A DNA stretch of 50,828 nt from Gammaproteobacteria bacterium (lineage in GTDB: Bacteria; Pseudomonadota; Gammaproteobacteria; Ga0077536), in the NCBI GenBank assembly GCA_016191285.1, contig JACPPA010000017.1, positions 1 through 50,828 of the forward strand, in the 5' to 3' direction. Position 1 is the stretch's first letter. Each line of letters begins with the position of its first letter. Positions 32,371 through 42,429 of this stretch are shown one piece after another. Both the position numbers and the translations under genes were made by a program. The notes under the pieces are model-generated. The model was not told the origin of the DNA and searched no databases. It saw only the letters and a program-made list of their open reading frames with translations.

Positions 32371-35061
32371 ATGAAGGCAGAAACCGAAAGCGTCGGACTC
32401 ATCACTATCGATGGTGGCGACATCGATCCGACCGAAACTGCGGAATGGCTGGCCTCGATTGATGACGTGCTCGGTAATGGCGGCAGCGAACGGGCGCAAT
32501 TCCTTCTGCAGCGACTACAGGCGAGGCTGCGCGAGCATGGATCGGTTTCGCTAACCCAGCCGTACTCCGCCTATCGGAACACCATTCCGCTCGAAATCCA
32601 GGGCGTCTACCCGGGTGATCTAGCGATCGAGGAGCGAATCGTGGCGATTCTGCGTTGGAATGCGTTGGTCATGGTGATGCGCGCCAATACTGCCTACGGC
32701 GACCTCGGTGGGCACGTGGCGAGCTACGCTTCGGCAGCCGAGATTTTTGAGGTCGGCTTCCAGCATTTCTTCCATGCCAGGGACGAAGCGCATGGTGGCG
32801 ACCTAGTCTACTTTCAGCCGCATTCAGCGCCCGGTGTCTATGCCCGCGCGTTTCTCGAAGGTCGGCTAGACGAAGCCCAGCTCGCGAACTATCGGCAGGA
32901 AGTCGGTGGCAACGGACTCTGCTCGTATCCACACCCCTGGCTGATGCCCGAGTTCTGGCAGTTCCCCACCGGCTCAATGGGTCTGGGTCCGATCAGCTCG
33001 GTATATCAAGCTAGGTTTCTGCGTTACCTGCGCGACCGCGGTCTCGCGCAGACCGATGGCCGACATGTCTGGGGCGTATTCGGCGACGGCGAGATGGATG
33101 AACCCGAATCCATCGCCGGTCTCACGCTTGCCGCACGCGAGAAACTCGATAATCTGACCTTCATCGTCAACTGCAATCTACAGCGTCTCGATGGACCGGT
33201 GCGTGGCAACGGTCAAGTCATCCAAGAACTTGAAGCGTTGTTTACTGGTGCTGGCTGGAACGTGATCAAGGTACTGTGGGGCTCCGACTGGGATGCGCTA
33301 TTTGCGCGCGACACCGAGCACACCCTTCTGCGCATCTTTGCGGAGACTCCCGACGGCGAGTACCAGACGCTCGGGGCGAAGGACGGCGCCTATAACCTCG
33401 CCAACTTCTTTCAGCAAGATCCCAAGCTCGCTAAGCTTGTTGCCCATATGACCGACGCGGAGATCGATTCGCTCAAGCGCGGTGGTCACGATCTGCGCAA
33501 GCTGCACGCGGCCTTCGCCGCTGCGAAGGCTCACAAGGCCCGGCCGACCGTGATTCTTGCGAAGACGAAGAAGGGCTACGGGATGGGCAGCGCGGGCGAG
33601 TCCCGCATGACGGCACACCAGTCTAAGAAGCTCGACGTGGACGGACTAAAGGCGTTTCGTGATCGATTCCGCCTGCCGATGTCCGACGCTGAACTCGAGG
33701 CGCTGAAATTCTACCGCCCGGCTGACGACAGCGCTGAGATGGGTTACCTGCGGAAGCGTCGTTCAGCGCTCGGCGGCTATCTGCCGACGCGCCGTAAAGA
33801 AGCGGCTCCAGTGATCGTGCCGCCCATCGACAAGCATTCGGAATTCGCAATCAAGGCCGATGGCAAGCAGATGTCGACCACCATGGCTGCGGTGCGCATC
33901 TTGGGCAACCTGCTCAAGGACAAGGCCCTTGGGCCACGCATCGTGCCGATCGTGGCCGATGAAGCACGCACCTTCGGCATGGCGAACCTCTTCCGACAGG
34001 TCGGTATCTATTCACCGGTAGGTCAGTTGTACGAGCCTGAGGATGCCTCGTCAATTCTCTCGTATCGCGAAGCCGTCGATGGGCAGCTTCTAGAGGAGGG
34101 CATCACCGAAGCCGGCGCCTTGGCGTCATGGACGGCCGCTGCAACGTCATACAGCGTCAATGGAGTCGCGATGCTGCCGTATTACATTTACTACTCAATG
34201 TTCGGCTTCCAGCGCGTGGGCGATCTGATCTGGGCGGCTGCGGATCAGCGCTCACGCGGATTTCTTTTGGGTGCCACGGCGGGCCGTACAACGCTAGGCG
34301 GTGAAGGCCTGCAGCATCAGGACGGCACCAGCCACATCGTCGCCGCCACCGTACCGAATTGTCGCGCCTACGATCCGGCTTTTTCTGGCGAGCTTGCGGT
34401 GATCCTCGATCACGGCGCTCGCGAAATGATGGAACACCAAAATGACGTGTTCTACTACGTGACCGTCATGAACGAGAACTATGCGCAGCCCACTTTGCCG
34501 GATGACGTGCATGACCAGATTATCAAGGGGATGTATCGTTTCGGCGGACACATCCCGAAGAATGCCCAGGCGAAAGCGCGCCTCATGGGGTCCGGCACAA
34601 TCTTCCGCGAGGTGATCGCGGCTGGTGAGCTGCTAGCGCAGGATTGGAGCGTCGCTTCAGACATCTTCAGTGCTACTAGCTTCAGCGAACTGGCGCGAGA
34701 CGCCGCCGCCTCTGAGCGTTGGAACCGCTTACACCCTGAGGGCAAGCGCCGCGGTAGTCACATCGCGGCCCTGCTACCGGACGATAGCGTCACCGTGGCA
34801 GCGACCGACTATGTGCGGGGCTATCCGCAGCTTATCGCACCGTACTTGCGAGGTCGCTTCGTCACGTTGGGAACCGACGGCTTCGGTCGTAGTGATACGC
34901 GCTCTGCATTGCGCAGCTTCTTTGAGGTTGAGCGTCACAGCATCGTGATCGCGACACTCAGCGCGTTAGCCGATGAAGGCAAGCTTGAGCGGAAGATCGT
35001 GTCAGACGCCATCGAGCGTTACGGCGTTGCCACCGAAACGGCAGCGTCCTGGACGACTTGA
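32371..35061 (+). CDS. aceE: Pyruvate dehydrogenase E1 component, homodimeric type
   Basis: An 896-residue AceE, the usual length. It has the substrate/N-terminal PYSAYRNTIPLEIQGVYPGD, the thiamine-diphosphate motif GDGEMDEPES...NCN at about residues 237-268, KTKKGYGMGSAGESRM, and the pyrimidine-domain QVGIYSPVGQLYEPED and LGGEGLQHQDG blocks. It decarboxylates a 2-oxo acid, normally pyruvate, and transfers the acetyl unit to lipoyl-E2. The E2 gene follows after 4 nt. No E3 gene is in the window. Lying within an oxygenase cluster, it may process pyruvate from ring cleavage (inference). Confidence 0.93.
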   Translation: MKAETESVGLITIDGGDIDPTETAEWLASIDDVLGNGGSERAQFLLQRLQARLREHGSVSLTQPYSAYRNTIPLEIQGVYPGDLAIEERIVAILRWNALVMVMRANTAYGDLGGHVASYASAAEIFEVGFQHFFHARDEAHGGDLVYFQPHSAPGVYARAFLEGRLDEAQLANYRQEVGGNGLCSYPHPWLMPEFWQFPTGSMGLGPISSVYQARFLRYLRDRGLAQTDGRHVWGVFGDGEMDEPESIAGLTLAAREKLDNLTFIVNCNLQRLDGPVRGNGQVIQELEALFTGAGWNVIKVLWGSDWDALFARDTEHTLLRIFAETPDGEYQTLGAKDGAYNLANFFQQDPKLAKLVAHMTDAEIDSLKRGGHDLRKLHAAFAAAKAHKARPTVILAKTKKGYGMGSAGESRMTAHQSKKLDVDGLKAFRDRFRLPMSDAELEALKFYRPADDSAEMGYLRKRRSALGGYLPTRRKEAAPVIVPPIDKHSEFAIKADGKQMSTTMAAVRILGNLLKDKALGPRIVPIVADEARTFGMANLFRQVGIYSPVGQLYEPEDASSILSYREAVDGQLLEEGITEAGALASWTAAATSYSVNGVAMLPYYIYYSMFGFQRVGDLIWAAADQRSRGFLLGATAGRTTLGGEGLQHQDGTSHIVAATVPNCRAYDPAFSGELAVILDHGAREMMEHQNDVFYYVTVMNENYAQPTLPDDVHDQIIKGMYRFGGHIPKNAQAKARLMGSGTIFREVIAAGELLAQDWSVASDIFSATSFSELARDAAASERWNRLHPEGKRRGSHIAALLPDDSVTVAATDYVRGYPQLIAPYLRGRFVTLGTDGFGRSDTRSALRSFFEVERHSIVIATLSALADEGKLERKIVSDAIERYGVATETAASWTT

Positions 35062-35065
35062 AATC

Positions 35066-36409
35066 ATGGTCACGATGCTCGATGTGACGGTCCCAGACAT
35101 TGGGGACTTCGAGGACGTGCTAGTCATCGAGGTGCTAGTCGCGGTCGGCGACTCGATCGACAAAGACTCGCCGCTGATCGTCCTGGAGACGGAAAAGGCG
35201 TCCATGGAGGTGCCGTCACCAAGCGCAGGCGTGATTGGGTCCATCGCGGTCAAGGTCGGAGAGCGCCTCGTCAGGGGCGGGGCTATTCTGACGCTCAAAA
35301 CCGAAGCGGCTAAAGATTCAACGGCAGCACCTGAAGGCGCCGCTGCAGCGCTCACTCCTCAGCCAACAGTCGGGGACCGGTCTCCCTCGCGGGTCGCCGT
35401 GGCGATGGCTGTAGCGCCTCAACCGATTGCCTCAGTGCAGGTTACCGAAAAGCCGCCTGCCCCGGCTGTTGTCGAGTCTTCCCCTCCGAATTTCAATCAG
35501 ATCCGGGTTCTCTCCTCGCCAAGCCTGCGAAAGTTGGCCCGTGAGCTGGGCGTTAACCTGGCACGCGTGACCCCGACCGGTCCTCGTGGACGCTTAGTGC
35601 GGGAGGACGTCGAGAGCTTCGTGCGGACCGAGCTATCGAAGCCAGCGTTAGCCCTCGCGCGCCCACCAGGCGTTTTCGCGGGGATGCTCCCTTGGCCCAA
35701 GGTGGATTTCGCGAGGTTCGGTACGGTAGACAGGCGACCACTTTCTCGCCTGCGCAAGATCTCGGGCGCGAACCTCGCGCGCAACTGGGTGATGATTCCG
35801 CACGTCACCAACTTCGATGAAGTAGATATCACCGAACTCGAAGCCTTCCGCGTACAGGTCAACCGAGATCAGAAAGCAGACGAGCCTAAAATTACGATGC
35901 TCGCGTTCCTGATCGTCGCGAGCATCGAAGCACTGAAACGCTTCCCGGAGTACAACGCTTCGCTCGATGGCGAAGAGTTGGTCTTGAAACATTATTTTCA
36001 TATCGGATTCGCTGCGGACACACCTAACGGACTTGTCGTTCCGGTGATCCGCGATGCGGATAAAAAAGGCATCCGCGAGATCGCCAGGGAAGCCAGCGAA
36101 CTTGCAGCGCTCGCGCGCACGGGGAAGCTCAAGCCCGAACACATGCAAGGCGGCTGCTTCACGGTGTCATCGCTCGGTGGCATCGGCGGCACTGGCTTCA
36201 CCCCGATCATCAACGCGCCCGAGGCTGCGATCCTTGGGGTAACGCGCTCAGAGCTGAAACCCAAATGGGACGGCAAGCAGTTCCAGCCGCGACTGATTCT
36301 CCCGCTAGCCTTGTCGTGGGATCACCGCATCGTCGATGGCGTAAGCGCCGCGCGATTCCTCGTCACTCTCGCTTCGCTGCTCTCGGACGTAAGGAGAATG
36401 CTTCTGTGA
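35066..36409 (+). CDS. aceF: Dihydrolipoamide acyltransferase (PDH E2)
   Basis: A 447-residue E2. One lipoyl domain with K44 in LETEKASMEVPSPS, a peripheral subunit-binding domain at about 150-185 (SSPSLRKLARELGVNLARVT), and a catalytic domain ending LSWDHRIVDGVSAARF with H420 and D424. E. coli AceF has three lipoyl domains; one is common elsewhere. ATG 35066 begins MVTMLDVTVPDIGDF; a second ATG at 35075 is possible. Coupled to aceE. E3 must be shared with another complex. Confidence 0.92.
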   Translation: MVTMLDVTVPDIGDFEDVLVIEVLVAVGDSIDKDSPLIVLETEKASMEVPSPSAGVIGSIAVKVGERLVRGGAILTLKTEAAKDSTAAPEGAAAALTPQPTVGDRSPSRVAVAMAVAPQPIASVQVTEKPPAPAVVESSPPNFNQIRVLSSPSLRKLARELGVNLARVTPTGPRGRLVREDVESFVRTELSKPALALARPPGVFAGMLPWPKVDFARFGTVDRRPLSRLRKISGANLARNWVMIPHVTNFDEVDITELEAFRVQVNRDQKADEPKITMLAFLIVASIEALKRFPEYNASLDGEELVLKHYFHIGFAADTPNGLVVPVIRDADKKGIREIAREASELAALARTGKLKPEHMQGGCFTVSSLGGIGGTGFTPIINAPEAAILGVTRSELKPKWDGKQFQPRLILPLALSWDHRIVDGVSAARFLVTLASLLSDVRRMLL

Positions 36410-36488
36410 ACAGATCCTGACGCTGCGAAATTTTAAATTGTCCGTCCATGGACGCGAGCCTATTCGAGGTGAGCGTGCATCAACAAAT

Positions 36489-36498
36489 CACCTAGGTG
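36489..36498. promoter_or_regulatory. Palindrome CACCTAGGTG upstream of the flavin hydroxylase
   Basis: A perfect 10-bp palindrome 28 nt before ATG 36527, in the short gap after aceF. It has the ACC...GGT edges of the TetR-type sites at 31542 and 42432, but a different centre. It could be a diverged operator. Confidence 0.3.
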
Positions 36499-36526
36499 GT
36501 GTTCATTGCTTACGGTAGGAGATCGC

Positions 36527-38296
36527 ATGAAAACGTTTGAAACCCCTGTACTGATCTGCGGTGGCGGTGGCGCCGGACTAAGCCTCTCGGTGTTCCTTTC
36601 GGCGCAGGGCATTGAATCGATCTTGGTAGAGCGACACGAGACTACTTCGAATCTGCCCAAGGCGCATTACTTAAACCAGCGAACCATGGAGATCTTTCGC
36701 GAACACGGCATCGCGGACACAATCTATGCGCGCGGCACGCCGTTCGAAAACATGGGGCACGTGGCCTGGCTGACCTCCCTCGGCGGCGATGGCCCGTTGG
36801 ATAGCAAGATGATCTACAAGATGGATGCGTTCGGCGGCGGAAAGATGCAGGCGATCTACGAGGCCGACAGTCCGACCCGTTCCGGAAACCTGCCGCAAAT
36901 GCGTCTCGAACCCATCATTCGAGAGTTCGCCGAGAAGAGTCCCCGGGCCGAGGTCCTGTTTAGTCACGAACTGATGAGCTTCACGCAGGACACCGGGGGG
37001 GTCACCTCGCGCGTGCAAAATCTAAAAACCGGGGAGTCGTTCGAAGTTCGATCACAGTATCTGGTCGGGGCCGACCACGGTCGGACCGTTGGTCCTGCGA
37101 TAGGGATCGAGCTTCAGGGTCAGACAAATCTAATCGACATGGTCAGCACGCACTTTACTGCGGACCTGTCTAAGCACATCGTCGACGATCAACCGCTGTT
37201 GCGCTGGTTCATCAATCCGGAGGGCGGAGGTGGGTGGGGTAGCGGTGCGATGGTGGCGATGGGCCCCAAGTTTTGGGATCGGCGCTCCGAAGAGTGGGTG
37301 TTCCATTTCGCCTTCCGTCCAAGCGACCCGGACTTCGATGAAACCCTCATCGTTCCGCGCATTCGCGCCCTTCTGAAGCTACCGAATCTGGAAATCAAGG
37401 TCCATAAGGTGAGCCACTGGCTCGTCGAATCGGTGCTCGCGAGCAAGTACCGCGAGGGTCGATGCGTAGTCATCGGCGACGCAGCCCATCGCCACCCTCC
37501 CACCACCGGCCTCGGCCTGAACTCCGGGATCCAAGATGCGCACAACCTCGCCTGGAAACTGGCCTTACTGACCCGGGGCCAAGCAGGCGAAAAGTTGCTG
37601 GACACCTATGAACAAGAGCGCAGACCGGTCGCGGCCCGTAACACCAAGTGGGCGCTTTTTACGTTCATGAATCATTTTGTGACCGACGCTGGGTTTGGCT
37701 TGATTCCGGGGGCGCCTCCAGAGATGCAGACGGCAGCCTTTCAGACCTTGCTAGCTGACGGTTACGAAGGAGACTGGACGCGCGCGCGCATGCATAAGGT
37801 GCTCATGACCCAGCGCATGGAGTTCTGTGCGCACGACATGGAGCTCGGCTTCCAATACGAGGGGTATGCCGTGGTGGCCGACGGCTCGCCTGCGATCCCG
37901 CGGGCGCCGATGGGCGACATATACACGCCGAGCACGCGGCCGGGTCATCGACTGGCACACGCCTGGCTTGAAAAGGAAGGCGAGAAAATCTCGACCCACG
38001 ATCTCTGCGGACGCAGTCATTTCACTCTGCTTACCGGTACGGCGGGTGCGGTTTGGGTGGAAGCCGCGCAAACCGCAGCCGAGCGCGCAGGGGTGAGCAT
38101 TGCCGTGCATCAAATCGGAGCCCCGGGACACTATGCCGATCGCGACGGTGCCTGGAAGAAGGTCCGTCAGACCGAAGAGGACGGTGCGATCTTGGTGCGA
38201 CCCGATACGCACGTAGCATGGCGATCCACCGCCAAGGCTGCGAATTCTACCAACGAGCTGACGTCTGCACTCACGAAAGTCCTGTGTAAATCTTGA
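36527..38296 (+). CDS. FAD-dependent aromatic hydroxylase, TfdB/PheA-like
   Basis: A 589-residue flavoprotein monooxygenase of the phenol hydroxylase (TfdB/PheA) type. FAD motif GGGGAG at 12-17; the second dinucleotide-associated motif reads VGADHGRT, with H in place of the usual G; and GDAAHRHPPTTGLGLNSGIQ DA near residue 320 binds FAD. A C-terminal thioredoxin-like domain begins at about 420. Expected to hydroxylate a phenolic ring with NAD(P)H and O2. ATG 36527 has AGGAG five bases upstream. It follows aceF by 117 nt and precedes an EthD gene. Confidence 0.88.
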   Translation: MKTFETPVLICGGGGAGLSLSVFLSAQGIESILVERHETTSNLPKAHYLNQRTMEIFREHGIADTIYARGTPFENMGHVAWLTSLGGDGPLDSKMIYKMDAFGGGKMQAIYEADSPTRSGNLPQMRLEPIIREFAEKSPRAEVLFSHELMSFTQDTGGVTSRVQNLKTGESFEVRSQYLVGADHGRTVGPAIGIELQGQTNLIDMVSTHFTADLSKHIVDDQPLLRWFINPEGGGGWGSGAMVAMGPKFWDRRSEEWVFHFAFRPSDPDFDETLIVPRIRALLKLPNLEIKVHKVSHWLVESVLASKYREGRCVVIGDAAHRHPPTTGLGLNSGIQDAHNLAWKLALLTRGQAGEKLLDTYEQERRPVAARNTKWALFTFMNHFVTDAGFGLIPGAPPEMQTAAFQTLLADGYEGDWTRARMHKVLMTQRMEFCAHDMELGFQYEGYAVVADGSPAIPRAPMGDIYTPSTRPGHRLAHAWLEKEGEKISTHDLCGRSHFTLLTGTAGAVWVEAAQTAAERAGVSIAVHQIGAPGHYADRDGAWKKVRQTEEDGAILVRPDTHVAWRSTAKAANSTNELTSALTKVLCKS

Positions 38297-38442
38297 GTTT
38301 GACAGGTCAATGAGACACGAACTGAGTGAGCGCGACAAGCGAGCGTTGATGAGGACGCTCGCTAACCGCTTCGGTAGATTGCCTACGTCGTCGACGCTGG
38401 AAATACTTACCTGCACGCCATCAACCACAGAGCAGTTGTTAC

Positions 38443-38838
38443 ATGATCAAAATGGTAGTCGAAGTCTGGAAGAAGGCAGGCATGTCCGACGAGGCATTCG
38501 CCCAGCGTTGGCTGGTCGATCACGGACGGCTAGTTCTCGCACACGCGAAGGCAATGGGTTTTGTTCGATACGTACAGAGTCACAAGCTTCCATCGCCTGA
38601 GATCGAAGCGTTCGCAAGCGGCCGTGGATGGAAGACACCTCCGGACGCACTGACCGAAATCTGGTGGGAGAGCAAAGAGTCGATGGTCGCCGCAATGGGC
38701 ACGCCTGAAGGCCAGGCCGCAAGCGCGATTCTCGCTGAGGACGAGGTGCAGTTCATCGAGTCAAGCAAGATCAGCGCATTCTTGTCGGAAGAAAAGGTGA
38801 TCTTTGATTTTGTTGGCGATAATGGCTCCGATGCCTGA
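38443..38838 (+). CDS. EthD-domain protein
   Basis: A 131-residue protein. MVVEVWKKAGMSDEAFAQRW, DHGRLVLAHAKAMGFVRYVQ and ALTEIWWESKESMVAAMGTP are the EthD-like ferredoxin-fold segments; DHG aligns with the IHG of the protein at 2195. ATG 38443 lacks a strong ribosome site; ATG 38452 is an alternative. It lies 146 nt after the flavin hydroxylase. Function unknown. Confidence 0.7.
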   Translation: MIKMVVEVWKKAGMSDEAFAQRWLVDHGRLVLAHAKAMGFVRYVQSHKLPSPEIEAFASGRGWKTPPDALTEIWWESKESMVAAMGTPEGQAASAILAEDEVQFIESSKISAFLSEEKVIFDFVGDNGSDA

Positions 38839-39204
38839 GTTTCGCGTTGAGCTTGATGACCCCCCCCCAATTTTGCCGAAAAACTGGTAACCAGGCACTC
38901 GCGTTGAACAATGAAGGAGACCAAAGCTTTGTCGACCACCTCCTCGTTAACAAACGGACCGAAGCCTTCGGCAGTGTCGAAGAAAGCTTACACCGCGCTC
39001 AGCGGCCGTCTGGATTGAAGCGCATGCGGTCGTGTTGTCTGCAGCAGATCCCGAACCACGGATTGGGCCCAAGTAGCCCAGCCGACGGTCTAGGCCTGAA
39101 GGTCGCTGTGCCCGGGCTTTCGCGTCAGCGTTGTAGGTCTCTTGGCTACAGTTCAAAAAGCAGTATCGTTCCCTCTGGATTCAGAGACAATGAAGGAAAA
39201 GGTG
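38839..39204. other. Non-coding region with a nine-C tract
   Basis: It contains nine consecutive C at 38860-38868, a likely slippage site. A 35-codon frame at 38911-39018 (MKETKALSTTSSL) has AAGGA-like sequence near it but no recognised family. Nothing else is supported. Confidence 0.35.
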
Positions 39205-39816
39205 ATGTCACTTAATTCGTCAGTAACCCAATCCCCTGGCAGGGTCCACCCGGAATTAACCCCTGTCATGCTCAATCACGCCGCATGGGTGACCCCCGAT
39301 GCTGAACTAACGGCGGATTTCTACACTCGAATTCTGGGCATGGAGATAGCAAGTACCGTCTTCGATATTCATGCACCCGTAGGGGGAGAGCAGATTCCCT
39401 TTTTTCATATCTTCTTCCGAATGAAAGATGGATCGACGTTGGCATTCTTCGAGGCGCCTGGCCTACCTCCCCGGCCTCACCCCAGCCATCCTGCTTACCA
39501 CATATTTGACCATATTGCGTTACAAGCAGAGAGTCGCGAAGAAGTTATAGAGTGGAAGTCCTGGCTTGAGTCGAATGGTGTGGCAGTCTTCGGTCCCACA
39601 GATCACAAGGGACTTATATTCAGTATTTATTTCGACGACCCAGTGGGGATCAGGCTAGAAATTACCACGCCACTAGACCCGGACTGGAATCGACATACGG
39701 AAATTGGGAAGGCAGACCTTGCGATGTGGAGTGCGACGAAGCGGAAGGCGCAACTGGAAGGGTGCGATGCGCGCGCTGCCTTGACCGAATTGGTCCGTGA
39801 GCTGCGCAAACGCTAA
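39205..39816 (+). CDS. VOC-family protein (glyoxalase/dioxygenase-like)
   Basis: A 203-residue VOC protein. Likely metal ligands: H in VMLNHAAWV, H in IFDHIALQ and E in IRLEITTP. The fold is a single VOC module of ring-cleaving or lyase type; the exact reaction is open. ATG 39205 is preferred, with AAGGA seven bases upstream; ATG 39190 and TTG 39142 would lengthen it. It sits between the EthD gene and the second TetR gene, which is on the other strand. Confidence 0.75.
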   Translation: MSLNSSVTQSPGRVHPELTPVMLNHAAWVTPDAELTADFYTRILGMEIASTVFDIHAPVGGEQIPFFHIFFRMKDGSTLAFFEAPGLPPRPHPSHPAYHIFDHIALQAESREEVIEWKSWLESNGVAVFGPTDHKGLIFSIYFDDPVGIRLEITTPLDPDWNRHTEIGKADLAMWSATKRKAQLEGCDARAALTELVRELRKR

Positions 39817-40117
39817 CAACGTTGTTATATTTCGCACGCCATACGCATAACCTGCATGAAGCGTTGGGCGATACAGGAGTGTTACACCAGGCTCGCTGAC
39901 CCCCACGAAGTCGTCCTCTAGGGTGCAGGTGCGCGTGTCCAGCGCAGACGAGGTCAGCGTGAATGCTGCTTTCTTTAGTACAGCGGCGACCAAGTCATCA
40001 TTTATTTGGCGCATTCCTTTCGGTTGGCCGTCGCTGCCCCGAGAGAGGGGTTGTTATTCGAATATGACAGTCCTATTGCGGAACTTATAGTCCTTGAGAG
40101 AACGCGATAAAAAACTG
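39817..40117. other. Convergent gap between VOC and TetR genes
   Basis: No gene supported. Both flanking genes end here. No clear terminator hairpin with a T-run was seen. Confidence 0.3.
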
Positions 40118-40831
40118 CTAGATGAATAGGAATCGATGAATCATATCAATGGTTTCTCGCAATTCCTTTCGCTTAAACACGTCGCGCCCTGTCACTAGAC
40201 GAAATTCAGTCGATACTGAAAGCAGTGTACCCGCCAAACCGATGACGGCGTAGTAGAGTCGCGCGGGATCGCCGGCGCGCACTCGTCCCATTGCCTGGGC
40301 CTGCACAATTAACCGACAGACGTTCTCGAAGGACTCGCGCAGATGAGTGTTGAGCAGCCAATGGATTCGCTCACTGCCTTGCGTACTCTCCTGAGTCAGG
40401 ATGCGGTGCAATTGCGGTGTGCTGGCAGAAAACGTGACGAAATGATCAATAAAGACATCAAGGCCGGCAGCCGCATCATCGGGCGCTTGTCGTGCCAACC
40501 TCTCATACAGGCTGCCACGGTAGCGACCTACCACGTGCTCCATCGTACTCGACCAGAGCTTATCCTTGGATTCGAAGTGATACAGAAGTAGCGGGTGGCT
40601 CAAGCCCGCGCGGTCAGCCACGGCCCGCGTTGATGTGCCCTCGAATCCAAACGTTCCGAAACATTCAAGTGCAGCGAGTAGTACGCGTTCTCGCGCTGAA
40701 TCGCCGCGCTCCCTCTTGATTGGACTAGATTTTGCCGGCGGGACGAGCTGTTTGGTAGTCAGACGTGCCGCATGACTCTTGCGCCTTCCTCGGGCATTTG
40801 CGCCCTTCGCTGATTTCTTCACTTCTTGCAT
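40118..40831 (-). CDS. TetR-family regulator, second of two paralogues
   Basis: A 237-residue regulator. Basic tail GRRKSHAARLTTKQ, then the helix-turn-helix ALECFGTFGFEGTSTRAVAD and RAGLSHPLLLYHFESKDKLW. The ligand domain shares QLHRILTQESTQGSERIHWL and GDPARLYYAVIGLAGTLLSV with the regulator at 30663. The two share nearly identical recognition helices, so they could bind the same site. ATG 40831 lacks a strong ribosome site. The nearest similar operator is at 42432, upstream of the VOC remnant. Confidence 0.87.
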   Translation of the reverse strand: MQEVKKSAKGANARGRRKSHAARLTTKQLVPPAKSSPIKRERGDSARERVLLAALECFGTFGFEGTSTRAVADRAGLSHPLLLYHFESKDKLWSSTMEHVVGRYRGSLYERLARQAPDDAAAGLDVFIDHFVTFSASTPQLHRILTQESTQGSERIHWLLNTHLRESFENVCRLIVQAQAMGRVRAGDPARLYYAVIGLAGTLLSVSTEFRLVTGRDVFKRKELRETIDMIHRFLFI

Positions 40832-41468
40832 GGCTAGGAGCGCAGCTGTTCGAGTTCCAGACCTAATAAAAGGCCAGTTTTCTCAGGGATTGTTTCGCAG
40901 GTCGATGACCGATCTAGTGCCCGAGAATCTAGCGGCGTACGGATATCAAATCGTCCGTCGGTTGTTCGCCCGCAGTGCCAGATCGCAAGCCAACGTGGGC
41001 GTCGGGCTTACCAGAACCACGCCATCTTCAACGATCTCTTTCAAGCGCATCCCAAAGCCCTCACGAACCTCATCGCCTTTACCACTGCCAACGTTAAAAC
41101 CACCCACGTATACGCCGGGAAGCTTTTCGACCCTTTTCAATGCGCGCTAGTCAGCACGCGGCGTTGGTACTGATTCTTTGCACAAAACGGCTCCGCCCAC
41201 CAAAGTCTTGCGTCGATATCTACTTTCCGATCTACAGCACCTAGGCACGCCGCAAGTGATAGCCGGGTCAGTAAGGGGGATATAAATATCGTCCTTCTGA
41301 ATTCGCGGCAGCAGCTGTAAACCGTCAGACCCTAGAGTGTTACCAGCGTACAGAAGGTATTCCGCCTAGAAATTTAAGTAGACTTCACGAAGATACGAGT
41401 TAGATCGCATCCCGAGAACTTTTTACTTAAAAGGTTGCTCAACTGAATGAGCGGGAAAACTCGACGTT
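40832..41468. other. 637-bp intergenic region with an unidentified minus-strand frame
   Basis: On the minus strand 40946-41140 encodes 64 residues with GVYVGGFNVGSGKGDEVREG and VVLVSPTPTLACDLALRANN. It reads like the end of a real protein, but I do not recognise the family and no upstream part is present. The remainder shows no gene. Confidence 0.3.
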
Positions 41469-42329
41469 TCACTCATCTTCGGCGATCACACGATTCTCGA
41501 TCGCACCGACGCCATCAATCTCGATCCGCACGACATCACCGACGGTGAGGAAGCGAGGCGGTTTACTGAGAGCGCCGACGCCTGAAGGTGTGCCCGTAAG
41601 AATCAAATCGCCTGGTTCGAGGGTCATCGCCTGCGACAGGTGTTCGATCATAGTGTAGATGTCGAACACCATTTCTCGTGTGTTCGAGTTCTGGCGCATC
41701 TCGCCATTGACGATGCATCGAATGCCAAGCGCGTGCGGGTCAGCAATTTCATCGGCAGTGACGATCCAGGGGCCAAAAGGGCAATGCGTATCAAAAGATT
41801 TACCTACAACAAACTGAGAGGTACGCAGTTGCCAGTCTCGTACGCTCACGTCGTTGGCTACGCAATAACCCGCGATCACTTCACGCGCCTGTTCTCTTGT
41901 TACATGCCTAGTGCGCTGGCCGATCACGACTGCCAACTCGGCTTCGAAGTCCAACTTCGCTGAAACGCGTGGCAAGTGAATGGCCGCGAAAGGTCCATTG
42001 GTTGAGGTGGTCATCTTTGCGAACCAGGTCTGGTGTTCTGGCAGTGCCATATTGGCTTCTAATGCATGGTCTCGATAGTTGAGTCCGAGGGCCAAAATCT
42101 TACCAGGACGCAAAACCGGGGCGGAAAGGGACACATGCGCTATGGCGTGATCTGGAGTCTGTTCTGAAAGCCGCTCGAAAGCCGGCCGTAGTGCGGGGAG
42201 GTCTTCGAGTATTTCTGCCATTGTTACAGACGGGCGACCCAAGCGGGCGCGAATGTCAAAGACAAACTCATCGACAATGAGGCCTGGACGAGCGGCGCTA
42301 CCGACCGTATGAAACATGCCGAGGCGCAT
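41469..42329 (-). CDS. Fumarylacetoacetate hydrolase (FAH) family protein
   Basis: A 286-residue FAH-family enzyme. ALGLNYRDHALEANM holds the catalytic-type histidine. Metal ligands are E..E in KLDFEAELAVVIG and D in CVANDVSVRDWQ. SFDTHCPFGPWIV and LTGTPSGVG are further family blocks. Relatives hydrolyse acylpyruvates or hydrate/decarboxylate oxo-dienoates from catechol ring cleavage, releasing pyruvate. ATG 42329 has GAGGGG upstream. It lies divergent from the VOC remnant and downstream of the second TetR operator site. Confidence 0.87.
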   Translation of the reverse strand: MRLGMFHTVGSAARPGLIVDEFVFDIRARLGRPSVTMAEILEDLPALRPAFERLSEQTPDHAIAHVSLSAPVLRPGKILALGLNYRDHALEANMALPEHQTWFAKMTTSTNGPFAAIHLPRVSAKLDFEAELAVVIGQRTRHVTREQAREVIAGYCVANDVSVRDWQLRTSQFVVGKSFDTHCPFGPWIVTADEIADPHALGIRCIVNGEMRQNSNTREMVFDIYTMIEHLSQAMTLEPGDLILTGTPSGVGALSKPPRFLTVGDVVRIEIDGVGAIENRVIAEDE

Positions 42330-42429
42330 TGGATCCCCTCAGAATTGATCGTGTGTGTTCATGTACAGGCTCGAGGCCGTAACTCCAGGTCATACGACGT
42401 GCTGGTGTTGCCTAGCTTCGAATTGATAT

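Noticed and set aside
40946-41140. A short minus-strand protein-coding gene
   Set aside because: The translation looks protein-like but no family was recognised and no ribosome site was found, so it is only mentioned under the intergenic region.
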